NCBI GenBank assembly: GCA_963666965.1 | Contig: OY762939.1 | Coordinates: 1,054,001 to 1,118,000, forward strand | Reading direction: 5' to 3' | Source: Proruminimicrobium sp963666965 | GTDB taxonomy: Bacteria; Elusimicrobiota; Endomicrobiia; Endomicrobiales; Endomicrobiaceae | DNA: 64,000 bases | Shown here: one piece after another, positions 50,913-61,100 of the stretch | Position numbering within the stretch: position 1 is the stretch's first letter | Layout: every line of letters starts with the position of its first letter | Position numbers and translations under genes: made by a program | The notes under the pieces: model-generated | The model's database searches: none | Told to the model about the DNA's origin: nothing | The model's input: only the letters and a program-made list of their open reading frames with translations

Positions 50913-53900
50913 TAGAGTATCTCCGTAACTTCTGCTTTTTCAATGTCAATTACGCGGCATTCTGCCGGTTTTTCGGGAAAAATCTGTCTTATTACAGACA
51001 AATATTTTTGCATCTGGCTGTTTATCGTTTTTAAATCATAAACCGATGTTTTAAAATCGGCTATTATTATTTTATCCGTATTTATGACTAGTTTATCTAT
51101 TCTTATTGTGTCTCCGAAAGAGTCAACAAATTCCTTTTCATTATAAACTTCATTTGAACTGTCAAACAATTTTTTTATTTTATCCGTTTCTAAAAGTTTT
51201 TTTAAAACAGGATTAAGCCATGTAAGCTCTTCATTTGAGTATTCAAGTAAAGTCAGATTTACGGCATTTTCTATTTTTTTATCAATTTCAGAGCTGTCAT
51301 AAGTGAGTATTTTTGAAAGGGCATAATGTATTATTTTACCTTTAAGCAATAATTCTTTTTGGTCTTTTCCGTATATCTCCAATGCGCTTTCGGAGATTAT
51401 TTTTGTAAAATCCTTCATTTGATTAAGAGTTAAATCAATCGTTTTTGCATCTTTGTTTTTTTCAGAGCTATAAGTTGTTTTTTTGCCTATAAGTCTTAAG
51501 GTTTCAGGCATGAGGGCGCTTATGGGGCTTTTTTCTTTATTTTTTTTCTCCGATATAAAACCGTAAAATTCATATACCGCTCTTGTTGTTGCAACATATA
51601 AAATGTTGAGTTCGTCTGAAAGGTTTTTAAAGTATTTTTTATAATAGATGTCTCTCAATTTGTCGCTGTAATCAGTAAAATTTTTCAAAATATTCAGGAA
51701 TTTTATATTTTCCTCATCTTGAATGTTGAACGGTTTGTCCGGAGCGGCTATTTTTAAATAAAGATAAGGCATTATAACTACGTTAAACTGAAGTCCTTTT
51801 GCTTTATGAACAGTAATAATTTTAACTGCGTTTGAGGAAGGTACTTTGATAAAAAATTTATCGTCTTTTTGTCTTTCTTCAATATTTTGGAAATAATCAA
51901 TAAAATTTTGCAGGCCCTGATTATCCTTTTCAAAGTCGCTTATAACTTCCAGAAATCTTAAAATAACGTTATTGCTTTCTCTAAAGTTATCAATAATATT
52001 AAATTTTGATATGACAGAGACCGTCAGTTCGTAAACTGCGATAAATCCTGCCGAATTAAAAAAAGGTTCCAAATATTTGTTCCAAATATCAGGATATTTT
52101 TCTCTGAACAGCACATATAAATCTTTTTTGTTGCTTTTGTTAAGAGAGCTTTCAGTTATAAAATTTATCAATTCTGATCTGGTTGTTTTTGTTTCTTTTA
52201 TAAATACGGAACTTAATATAAAGGAAGCAAATGATATTTCATCAGTGGGGGAATTAAAAAACTTTAAACCTGAAAATAATTCTTTTATTATGTTTATATT
52301 TATTATATTTAAAGTCTGATATGATTCTATATCTATATTTTTTTCAAGAAGCCATTTTCCGATAATTTCAATTTCGCTGTTGTCTCTGCAGATTATTGTT
52401 ATGTCTTTATAATCAAATCTCTGTTTTAAATCTTCGAGTTTTGTGTAAAGGAGATTCTTTATGAGTTCATCTCTTTCTTCTTTGGTTTCATCTTCATATT
52501 CAACCTCAGTTATTTCCGTATAACCGTGTTCATCTTTATTTTTGCAGTATTTTTGCTTTGACGTTTCAAACATATCGGTTATGTTCCGAGCATAACTGCC
52601 GTATATATCAGGGAAATGTCCCGTTCTTTGAAGCTCGTTAAAGAATGACGATATGTTTTCTTTTGAAAAAACGAAATTATTAAAATCAATTATTGCTTTA
52701 TAGCTTCTGTAATTTATATCAAGTTGTATCTTTGCAGGATTATAATGTTTAAATTCCATTAAAGGCTGGTCGAATATTTTTGAATCTCCGCCTCTGAACC
52801 CGTAAATGGCCTGTTTCTTATCTCCCACATAAAAAAACGATCCGCCCTGTGATAAGTTTTCTTCAACTATCAGTTTTAATGTTTTCCACTGTATTTGGTT
52901 TGTATCCTGGAATTCGTCTATAAGAAAATCCTTAAAATAACTTGAAAGCTGAAAATATATCTCCGGTACCGTTTCGCCGCCGTCGTTAAATATTTTTAAT
53001 ACTTTTCTGTTAAGATCCTGAAGAAATACAACCGCATCTTTTTTTGATTGTTTATCAAATTCTGTTAATATGTGCTTAAACATCTGCATATAGATGTTGT
53101 AATAGTTTTCAGCTTTAAATTCATAAAAATCTCTGATTATTTGTTTTATTGTGTTAAATAGTGCATTTAAATGCTCATTTTGCTGCACCTTGGACTTGTA
53201 AGGAGGCTCTTCTCTTTTAAAATAGTCCGACACTCTCTCTCCGCCGGATAAATAATATTTATTATTATTTTCAATTATTTTGTTTATTGCGTTTATAAAT
53301 CTTTTATCTGTATTTTCAAGCTCTTTAATTTTGCTTATTTCAACGCAAGTTTCATAAAATTTTTCAGAATACAATGTCAAAGTTTTATTATAGTTGTTAT
53401 TATCGCTGTTTTTGAACTGTTTTGCCGATTTTTTTATGTCTTCGTATAATTTTATAAATTCTTTTGAAATATTTTCTTTTATATCCCATGAAATATTCGC
53501 ATCTATGAGATACTGTTTGAAGAAATCATTTAAAAGATTTTCAAGTTTTGAATTAAGCAGAGAATTGTCAAGAAATGAATCTATCGCAAAATCTATATAA
53601 TCGGCGTATGTCTTTTCTATTTTGTAATTCGGAGCAATTCCTATTTTTAAAGCGCATGCTTTTATTATCAAATTTATAAAACTGTCTATGGTTTTTACAT
53701 TGAAATTATCATAATTTTCTATGATGGACTTCATTGCGTAATTTGCATTTTTAACTATTTCATTTTGCGGCATATCAAGGCTGCTTAATAAATCTCCGAC
53801 ATCCTCGCCCAGAGAAATTTTTTTCAGATATTCAATTATGCGTTCTCTCATTTCAATGCTTGCTTTATTGGCAAATGTTAAGGCAAGAATATTTTTTAGC

Positions 53901-54040
53901 GGGATATTTTCTTTTTTTGATAAATCAAAGTTCAAAAGAAGCGTAATATATCTTTTTGCGAGATTATGAGTTTTTCCTGAACCGGCCGAAGCTTCAACAA
54001 CGATGAATTGATTTGATAACGGTTTATTTTTTATTATCAT
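50912..54040 (-). CDS. addA: AddA-type UvrD/Rep helicase-nuclease
   Basis: A 1042-residue SF1A helicase with a C-terminal RecB-like nuclease. Helicase motifs are Walker A EASAGSGKTHNL (Lys23), motif Ia ILALTFANKAS, Walker B DEFQDTNQIQWK, motif III VGDKKQAIYGFRGGD, motif IV INYRSYKAI, motif V ITVHKAKGLQFNVVIMP and motif VI LYVATTRAVYE. The nuclease domain near the end has IHYALSKI, IRIDKLVI and IIIADFKTS (D and D-x-K). Both AddA and AddB thus keep nuclease centres, as in AddAB. It follows smpB by 9 bases and is translationally coupled to addB. Confidence 0.9.
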   Translation of the reverse strand: MIIKNKPLSNQFIVVEASAGSGKTHNLAKRYITLLLNFDLSKKENIPLKNILALTFANKASIEMRERIIEYLKKISLGEDVGDLLSSLDMPQNEIVKNANYAMKSIIENYDNFNVKTIDSFINLIIKACALKIGIAPNYKIEKTYADYIDFAIDSFLDNSLLNSKLENLLNDFFKQYLIDANISWDIKENISKEFIKLYEDIKKSAKQFKNSDNNNYNKTLTLYSEKFYETCVEISKIKELENTDKRFINAINKIIENNNKYYLSGGERVSDYFKREEPPYKSKVQQNEHLNALFNTIKQIIRDFYEFKAENYYNIYMQMFKHILTEFDKQSKKDAVVFLQDLNRKVLKIFNDGGETVPEIYFQLSSYFKDFLIDEFQDTNQIQWKTLKLIVEENLSQGGSFFYVGDKKQAIYGFRGGDSKIFDQPLMEFKHYNPAKIQLDINYRSYKAIIDFNNFVFSKENISSFFNELQRTGHFPDIYGSYARNITDMFETSKQKYCKNKDEHGYTEITEVEYEDETKEERDELIKNLLYTKLEDLKQRFDYKDITIICRDNSEIEIIGKWLLEKNIDIESYQTLNIININIIKELFSGLKFFNSPTDEISFASFILSSVFIKETKTTRSELINFITESSLNKSNKKDLYVLFREKYPDIWNKYLEPFFNSAGFIAVYELTVSVISKFNIIDNFRESNNVILRFLEVISDFEKDNQGLQNFIDYFQNIEERQKDDKFFIKVPSSNAVKIITVHKAKGLQFNVVIMPYLYLKIAAPDKPFNIQDEENIKFLNILKNFTDYSDKLRDIYYKKYFKNLSDELNILYVATTRAVYEFYGFISEKKNKEKSPISALMPETLRLIGKKTTYSSEKNKDAKTIDLTLNQMKDFTKIISESALEIYGKDQKELLLKGKIIHYALSKILTYDSSEIDKKIENAVNLTLLEYSNEELTWLNPVLKKLLETDKIKKLFDSSNEVYNEKEFVDSFGDTIRIDKLVINTDKIIIADFKTSVYDLKTINSQMQKYLSVIRQIFPEKPAECRVIDIEKAEVTEIL

Positions 54041-54049
54041 CTATCAATA

Positions 54050-54517
54050 TTAAAATCCTTCTCTTTGCAGTTCTCTGGCAATATCTTTTTTCTTCAAAAC
54101 TTCTTTTTTGTCGTAAGTTGTTTTGCCTTTGGCAAGACCGATCAGCATTTTAATTTTGCCGTATTTGGAGACGTAAAGCTCAAGAGGAACAACAGTAAGT
54201 CCTTTTTCTCTTGATTTTGAATGAAGTTTTATGATTTCCTGTTTGTGCATAAGCAGTTTTCTGGTTCTTTTGGAATCATAATCGGAAACGTGTGTTGAAA
54301 TCTGCGTATAAGGGGCTATATAGATGTTTTCAGCAAAAGCTTCATTGTTAAAAAACCTTACGACAGAATCAACCATGCTGACATTGTGCAGCCTTGCAGA
54401 CTTTACTTCATATCCGGACAATACAATACCGGTTTCATATTGCTCGATAATATTGTAGTTATGGAATGCTTTTCTGTTTGTAGCTAAAATTTTATTTTCA
54501 GTATCTTTTTTTTTCAT
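54050..54517 (-). CDS. smpB: SsrA-binding protein SmpB
   Basis: SmpB (155 residues) binds tmRNA and delivers it to stalled ribosomes. Motifs are LATNRKAFHNYNIIEQYETG, IVLSGYEVKSARLHNVSMVD and LMHKQEIIKL; GLAKGKTTYDKKEVLKKKDI is the conserved C-terminal tail. The frame opens seven codons earlier at a TTG, but GAGG (complement of 54524-54527) is a good ribosome site for the ATG (complement of 54515-54517). The tmRNA gene is not in the window. It heads a leftward unit with addA and addB. Confidence 0.96.
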   Translation of the reverse strand: MKKKDTENKILATNRKAFHNYNIIEQYETGIVLSGYEVKSARLHNVSMVDSVVRFFNNEAFAENIYIAPYTQISTHVSDYDSKRTRKLLMHKQEIIKLHSKSREKGLTVVPLELYVSKYGKIKMLIGLAKGKTTYDKKEVLKKKDIARELQREGF

Positions 54518-54537
54518 AAAGTCCTCAAGTGCAGACA

Positions 54538-54546
54538 ATTATATCA
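54538..54546 (-). promoter_or_regulatory. Extended -10 promoter of smpB
   Basis: On the minus strand TGATATAAT, identical to the extended -10 of ilvN. It predicts a start of transcription near 54531 and a short leader carrying the GAGG ribosome site. No good -35 box is seen. Confidence 0.55.
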
Positions 54547-54608
54547 TTTTTTTATACAGCGTGTAAGTTTATTGAATTGTAAAAAAAATGTGAAAAATCA
54601 AATACTTA

Positions 54609-54637
54609 TTGAAAATTTCATATTTCTGCACTATAAT
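54609..54637 (+). promoter_or_regulatory. Promoter abutting the start of the small membrane protein gene
   Basis: TTGAAA (54609-54614), a 17-base spacer and TATAAT (54632-54637). Transcription should begin near 54644, about 3 bases before the ATG at 54647, predicting a leaderless mRNA. It is divergent from the smpB promoter. Confidence 0.72.
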
Positions 54638-54646
54638 ACAGATACA

Positions 54647-55186
54647 ATGAAAAACGGAAATTATGCCGTCATCAATGTAACTATTGTTGTTTTGACTGTT
54701 TGTTCGCTGATATTTAGCTCAGTTATTTTTTTAATAGGCAACAAAGTTGATTTTGATTTTAATTCTCTCGCGCAATCAGATTCGATTGTCGCCGATTTTT
54801 TTTCTGCAAGTTCAGTTTCAGATAAGATATTGAAGGATAAATTCCCAGTTAAAACAAAAAACAGCTCTCATTCTTCTGAATCGGACAAGCAAACCGATAA
54901 GGAAGTGAATTTTATAAACAGTATGCCTTTGTATGATTTTGAACTTAGAGAAAATAATAAAGACGTGAAAAATTTCCAAATAATACAATACCTTAATTTT
55001 TTGAACGGACCTGAAGAATATCCTCTTAAAATACCTTTTAACTGTTTTGTCGTATTTATAATTATTTTGTACGGGCTTATTTTCCGTTGCTTGGCAAGGT
55101 CGATACCTTCAGCAGGTTTTTTATATAAAAACGGCTTATGTTTTTACATAAGCCGTTTTTATTTTGGATGCAATTATGAATTTTAA
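54647..55186 (+). CDS. Small membrane protein of unknown function upstream of the giant gene
   Basis: A 179-residue protein of no recognised family. An N-terminal membrane segment (about 8-30, VTIVVLTVCSLIFSSVIFLI) is followed by a polar, Ser/Asp/Lys-rich middle part of about 95 residues and a second hydrophobic segment near 130-145 (CFVVFIIILYGLIF). The frame opens 25 codons earlier, but the promoter at 54609-54637 implies the ATG at 54647. The last ~20 codons run through a strong terminator hairpin and end 11 bases inside the next gene, so the C-terminal part is questionable. A frameshift or an earlier stop in another frame could give the real end. Confidence 0.6.
   Translation: MKNGNYAVINVTIVVLTVCSLIFSSVIFLIGNKVDFDFNSLAQSDSIVADFFSASSVSDKILKDKFPVKTKNSSHSSESDKQTDKEVNFINSMPLYDFELRENNKDVKNFQIIQYLNFLNGPEEYPLKIPFNCFVVFIIILYGLIFRCLARSIPSAGFLYKNGLCFYISRFYFGCNYEF
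55127..55160 (+). terminator. Strong hairpin/terminator inside the end of a coding frame
   Basis: A 15-base perfect stem, AAAAACGGCTTATGT / ACATAAGCCGTTTTT, with a TTTT loop and a T-rich tail reaching 55165. It lies inside the reading frame that ends at 55186 and 15 bases before the ATG of the giant gene. It may end the upstream transcript or attenuate the downstream one. Confidence 0.85.
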
Positions 55187-58100
55187 AAAAATTACTGCCG
55201 CGGTTGTTTTAAACTGTTTCCTTCTGTCTTTTGTTTATGGACAGGCGGCTGCTTATTTGTTTGAAAATTCAAAAGAAAACTATAAAGCAATAATTTCAGA
55301 TTTGATGCTGCCTTATAATTACGGGCAGATAACAGATTCATATTTTTCCGGAAGTGACAGACTTATAATATACATTCAGGATCTTCATTGTCATGCTCAA
55401 GTTCAAAAAAATATCAGCAACATAATAGGATTTTTTGATAAAAAAACAGATGTTTCAAATATTTATTTGGAAGGCGTTTTCGGCGATATAAGCACTCAAT
55501 GGCTTGTCCAGCCTAATAATGTTTTGGCAAACAAGATGATTGATGCCGGAAAATTGACAGGAGCAGAATACTATAGCGCCGTAAGCGGTAAAACCGAAAT
55601 TATAAAGGGGCTGGAGAATAAACAGGCATATTTTGAAAATTTAAAGAGATTCGGAAAGATAATAGATGATAAAGATAAAATAGACATATTGTTAAAAGCG
55701 CTTGACCAAGAAACCTCTAATCTAAAATCCAAATATTATCAAAAACGACAGTTTAAACTTGAAAAATTATCAGAAGATTATAAGAACGGACGTATAAGCG
55801 GTGAAAAATATTTTAAACTTCTTGTAAAACATGTAGACAAATTAGGAATTGACTTGTCAAAATATAAAAATATGTCGTTATATATGAGGCTTTTATTTGA
55901 ACAAAAAAATATTAATTTTGACTCCACAGCTAAGGAAATCCGCGTTCTTGCGTCTGTTTTAAAACAAAAACTGTCCTACTATGATTATAAAAAATTGCTT
56001 GAAATTACAGATAATTTTTCCGAAATCGGCAGGTTGTATTCCAGTGTTTCGGCAATAGATGAACAATACGGAATCAATATAAACCGTGATTTTCCTGAAA
56101 TAACAAAATATTTCAGCTATATTGAACTTAGCCGAAAAATAAATCCTCTTGAACTTGTCAGCGAAGAAGTTATTTTGACTAATGAGATCAGCTCAAGATT
56201 TGCCCATACCAGATCACAAAGAGAAGTGGCATTTATCGCTCATTTTGAAAGATATATTAAAGATTGTCTTAAGGGCAATATAACGGAACTTGATTATAAA
56301 TATTACATTGAAAATATAGATGTTTATAAAAAACTCCGTAGCCAATATGCAGACAGCAGAGTTTTTTCTCTTGTATCTGAATATTTATCTGAATCTGAAA
56401 AATTTTATACTTTAAATAATGAGAGAAATAAATATTTCATTGAAAATATATTTAAGAATATTGACGCTGAACAGCAGATGACTAATGCGCAGGAATCAGT
56501 AGTTAACCTTGAGCAAATAATGAGAAATCCTGCATTAATCAAGAGAGCGGATGTTGTAATAACAGGCGGATTCCACACTGCCGCGATATCTGAAATATTA
56601 AAAGAGAAAAATATTTCATATATAGTTATAACTCCAAATGTTAAAGGCGGGACAAAATCAGCAGAGCGCTTATATCATCAAATTGCCAAAGAGCAGGCTG
56701 CGATTCCATTTCAAACGCTTGCAGTTATGGCTTTATCTCTTCAGGTAATGATTCTTAAGGAACAAGGAGTTTCTCTTGAAAAAATAAAAGAAACTTTAAA
56801 TGCTCAGGCAGATTTAATGCCTATTATAGAAGCGGCATTTAACGGGAATATTCATTCTGTTGATAAAGACAAGCTGTCTGCGGAGATAGAAAAACTTAAT
56901 ACGGAAGTCCAATTGGCAAAAATGCTGGACTCGGACATTTCAGGAAATATAAAGGAAAATATTGCAAAAATGCTGGGAATAGAACTGTCTCTGCTGGATT
57001 TCATCGACATCGATAAATTGTCAAAATTTTGGGAAGAAAATAATTACGGGTTTATAGAAACATTAAAAGAAGATGCTGCCATAAGACAGAGATATAATGA
57101 AAATAAAATTCTTGCCGAAGTTCTTGTTATATTTAATGATATCGCCGGTGAAATAATGCTCGGGAAAAATATAATTAATTGTGCCGCTCATTCCGTTTAT
57201 GATGTTTTTAGCCCTGTTGCCAAATCAAATGAAGCGCTGGCGGCTTTGTTAATAAAAACATCAGATATTCTTTTGAAAGCAAATCCGCCTGATGGAACTT
57301 CATCAATGTTCTCAGTTTTGGAGACACTCAAAAGTAAAGGATACAGAGCTTATCATGCAGATTTTAAAATTTTAACGGAAGCATTAGGTTTTTTCAAGCC
57401 GGTAATAGCGGCTGTTTCTTCAAACGGCAAAGAAGGCGAAATAAATCATTATATAACAATCACTCGTATTAGCGACGGCAACAGCGTTGTAATAAGAGAT
57501 TCTGCCGCCGGAGTCAGATTTGTTTCTTATGATGATTTGGAAAATATACTGATAGAGGAATACGGATGGAAAAACGATAAAAATATTGTGTTAAGCGGCA
57601 AGTTGGACAATTTAGTTGAAATAGACAGTGATAATTTAAGAAATATTTACGGAGCCACACAGTCAAAAAATACAGAATCCGAAAAATCTTTATCTGAAAA
57701 GCATATAAAAGCGGCTTATTTTGATTCAGGCGCCATGGGACATGAAAATTTTTATCTTGAAGATTTATTAGAAGATGAAAATGCTTTTTATGCCAAAATT
57801 AAAAAAGCTTCTGATTCAAATAAAATTCTCATTATAAGGATGTTCAGAAAAGCATATAATTCAGAAAATCTGTCAAATAAAGAACTCTTAAAAAAGTATA
57901 AAGAAGTTAAAAAACTTATAAAAAGATTTGCAGATTTGGAAAAAATATTTCCTGACAATAATAAAATTTTTCAGCTTAGACCTTCTTACGGGGCAGGTTT
58001 TTTCTTAAGTGAAATGTTAAAAAATGCTTTTGTGCACGGCAATCATTGTCAGGATGAACCGATAATAGTTCGTCTCAAAGAACACTATGGTGAAATAAGT

Positions 58101-61100
58101 TTAATATCTGTTTACAATGCTCAAAAAGATTCCCAGATCAATGAAAATAGAAAAAAACTTGCCGTCAAAGCTGGCTTGACAGGATATCATATCGGCGGCA
58201 ATATAATGATGTTGAATAACATAAGAACTTTCAAGTCAGGATTGCGTGAAATTAGCGGCATGAAATTTTATGTTGCTTCTTCCAACTTGAGAGGCGATGA
58301 TGTTTTAAAATACGGAAATTCTACGGTCAAAATATTTTTTGATAAACACCCTGCTTTGGCAAAAATAGCTTCTAGTGTTATGGATTTGATATCGGTTTCT
58401 TTAAAACTAATAGGAATAATTTGGCCGCCGCTGTTGTTAATGAATGTATTCGGCAATATCCCGGGATTATTTTTGACTGTGGCTCTTGCTGGTATTTCGG
58501 GCATTGTACTTAAGATGCTTATTGACGGCATCAATAAAAGAGCAGGGCAATATAAAAAAGAGACTTTCAAACAGAAGTTTGCCGCATGGATGCAGATTAA
58601 TCAGATAAGTGCGGTTATTATATCGGAATGGCAGATCCATTTGCTGTCTTCATTTTTTATGACGATATCGGACAAAATATGGGTCGCCATTTTCTCTCCT
58701 TCTGTAGCATCTGGGCCTCAGACTGAAAATTTGTCCGAATTTTACGAAACAAGAGCTTTGTTTGAAAATAATTTTAATGACTCAGAGAGAACCTTTACGG
58801 ACAGATTGAAATTTTATCTGGAAGCGTTGACAGCTGATTTTATGTTGAAAATTCTTAATGTTGCAGGTTATGACAGCCGTCGGGCAAACAATCAATTTTT
58901 AAGAAAAATAATTATTTTTATTGCAGAAATATTTGTAACGCCGGCACTGATAGTAAAATGGCTTTCCAGTATAAATTCTGTTCCGGAAAATGAAATAACG
59001 CCTGTTCCTGTTAGAAGTCAAATAAAATACTTTAATGATCAGTTGAATTTTGAGGCTGTTGAAAAAACAAAACAAATTCTTAATGAATTTAGACATAATT
59101 TTAAAAGTAATTTAGATTATATAGAACGCTATATGCAGGCATCTAAAGAACGTGTTTTGACCGAGTCTGAAAAAAATATGCTTGCTGTAAATATGAAAAT
59201 AGTGGCATCGGCAGTTGAAATACTTCTGATGGATTCAATATACTTTGATTCATATACAAAAGGCCACGCCGAGCATGTTGCTGCCGATTCTGTACTTATT
59301 GCCAGAAATATAAATTCTGAATTGACGAAGAAATATGAGCCCTATTTTGAAGATTATGTTAAGATTGTTGCGCTTCTTCATGATATAGGCAAAAATGCAA
59401 TTTTGGATGAAGTGTTAAATAAACCCGGGAAATTGTCAGATTCCGATTTTGAATTGATGCAACAGCATAGCAGCATTGGAGGCGAAATTTTGGCCGATAC
59501 GGGGTTTGGATTTGCCGCTAATGATGTCAATGCCCATCATGAAAAATATGACGGAAGCGGGTACGGTCAAAAATTGGCAGGCAGTGAGATTTCGATTCCG
59601 GCGGCAGTTGTTGCGCTGGCCGATTCATATGATTCAATGAGCAGAGACAGAGTGTACAGAAAAGCGCTGCCCGAAAAAGAAATTATAAATGATGTAAAAT
59701 CAAATAAGGAAAAGCAATTTAATCCATTTGTTGTTGATGCGTTTTTAAAAACCGTAAAAAAATTGATTGAAATGAGAAGCAATGAAGAACTTGATATAAA
59801 GAAAAAAATATGGATTGCCCAGATTATTCAGGCTGAAATAATAAAAGGCCGGATGTCTCCGGACGAACTAAACGATCTTATAGTCCTCATGACTCAGGAG
59901 CTTTCTTTCAAGGATAAAGATGCTATATGCAAAATGATTGTTTTTGACAGCGAATCCGGCAAAGCAAACAGATATAGAAAATTTAAAGTCGGATACAGAA
60001 CATATTCTGTATACGGAATTTTTGACAACACATTGAGATACGGGCAATATACTTTTGAAAGCGTAAAAAATGCCATATACGGCGGCCTTACTACTTCAGA
60101 AAAAAATGCCAGGGCAAGCGTTGATAAAAACAGTGTAACTGGAGAATGGCTAGAGAAAATAACAAGATACTGGTCAGTTAAAGCAAAAAAGAAATTTTTG
60201 AAACTATTAAAAATAAAAGATATTGACCCTGTAATTTACAGTTCTATTGAAGAGAATAAAAATGGAGCCGGTAAAGAACTCACGCTGTCTGATATAATTG
60301 ATATGTATGCTGCCATTGATGAGATTAATACGGGAATATCAAATGAACTTATGATTGAAAAAATAAATAATTTTAGTGATTTGCAAAGAGAACTTTTAAC
60401 AAAAAAAATAATTAACATGTTTGATGCTTTTGATAATGAAGTCAAAATTAAAATATACGGATTAATCGGTGTTGTGATTTTTGGCGATGAGAGATATTTT
60501 AACATAAAAGATGTTTCTGATACGGAGTTTGAAAATATTGTCAAAACTTTTGCTTCATCAAGACTGAATTCAAAAATCACGGTCGAAGCTTTGTCTTCTC
60601 TTAAACTTCCGGCCGGATATAAACCGATAAAAGATATTTTAATGGACAAAATGCAGCTGAGAAAATACCGTGACGGTTTATATGCAAACAATATATTTTC
60701 AGGCAATAAAGCTCTTAAAAATATCCAGACAGATATATCTTCATTTAGACGTAATCCGCAGTATAAGCAGATTTCGATATGTCTTGTTTCTTCAGAAAAT
60801 GACAATATATCAAAAACCGGTTCTTTAATTTTGAAGCATAAACTTGATACATTGGGAATTGGAAGCGGCGCAGTGAAAGTAGCATATTCAGGGATATTTA
60901 ATTCCGGACGAGAGTTTATTTATAATGACGATTATGCCGAAATACTTTATTCTAAAGGGATTATTGGGGATAAAAACATCTATTACAAAGATGAGTTTGT
61001 CCCTCCTGCGGAATATAAAAATTTCGAATATTTCATTGCTGCAGGCGAAAAACACAGACAATATATTATAAATGATTGCGGAGTATCGCCTGACAAAGTT

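Noticed and set aside
60236..60805. 189-codon frame opposite the giant gene
   Set aside because: Its composition (Ser/Ile/Leu/Phe-rich) is that of reverse-complemented AT-rich coding sequence; no motif or ribosome site was seen.
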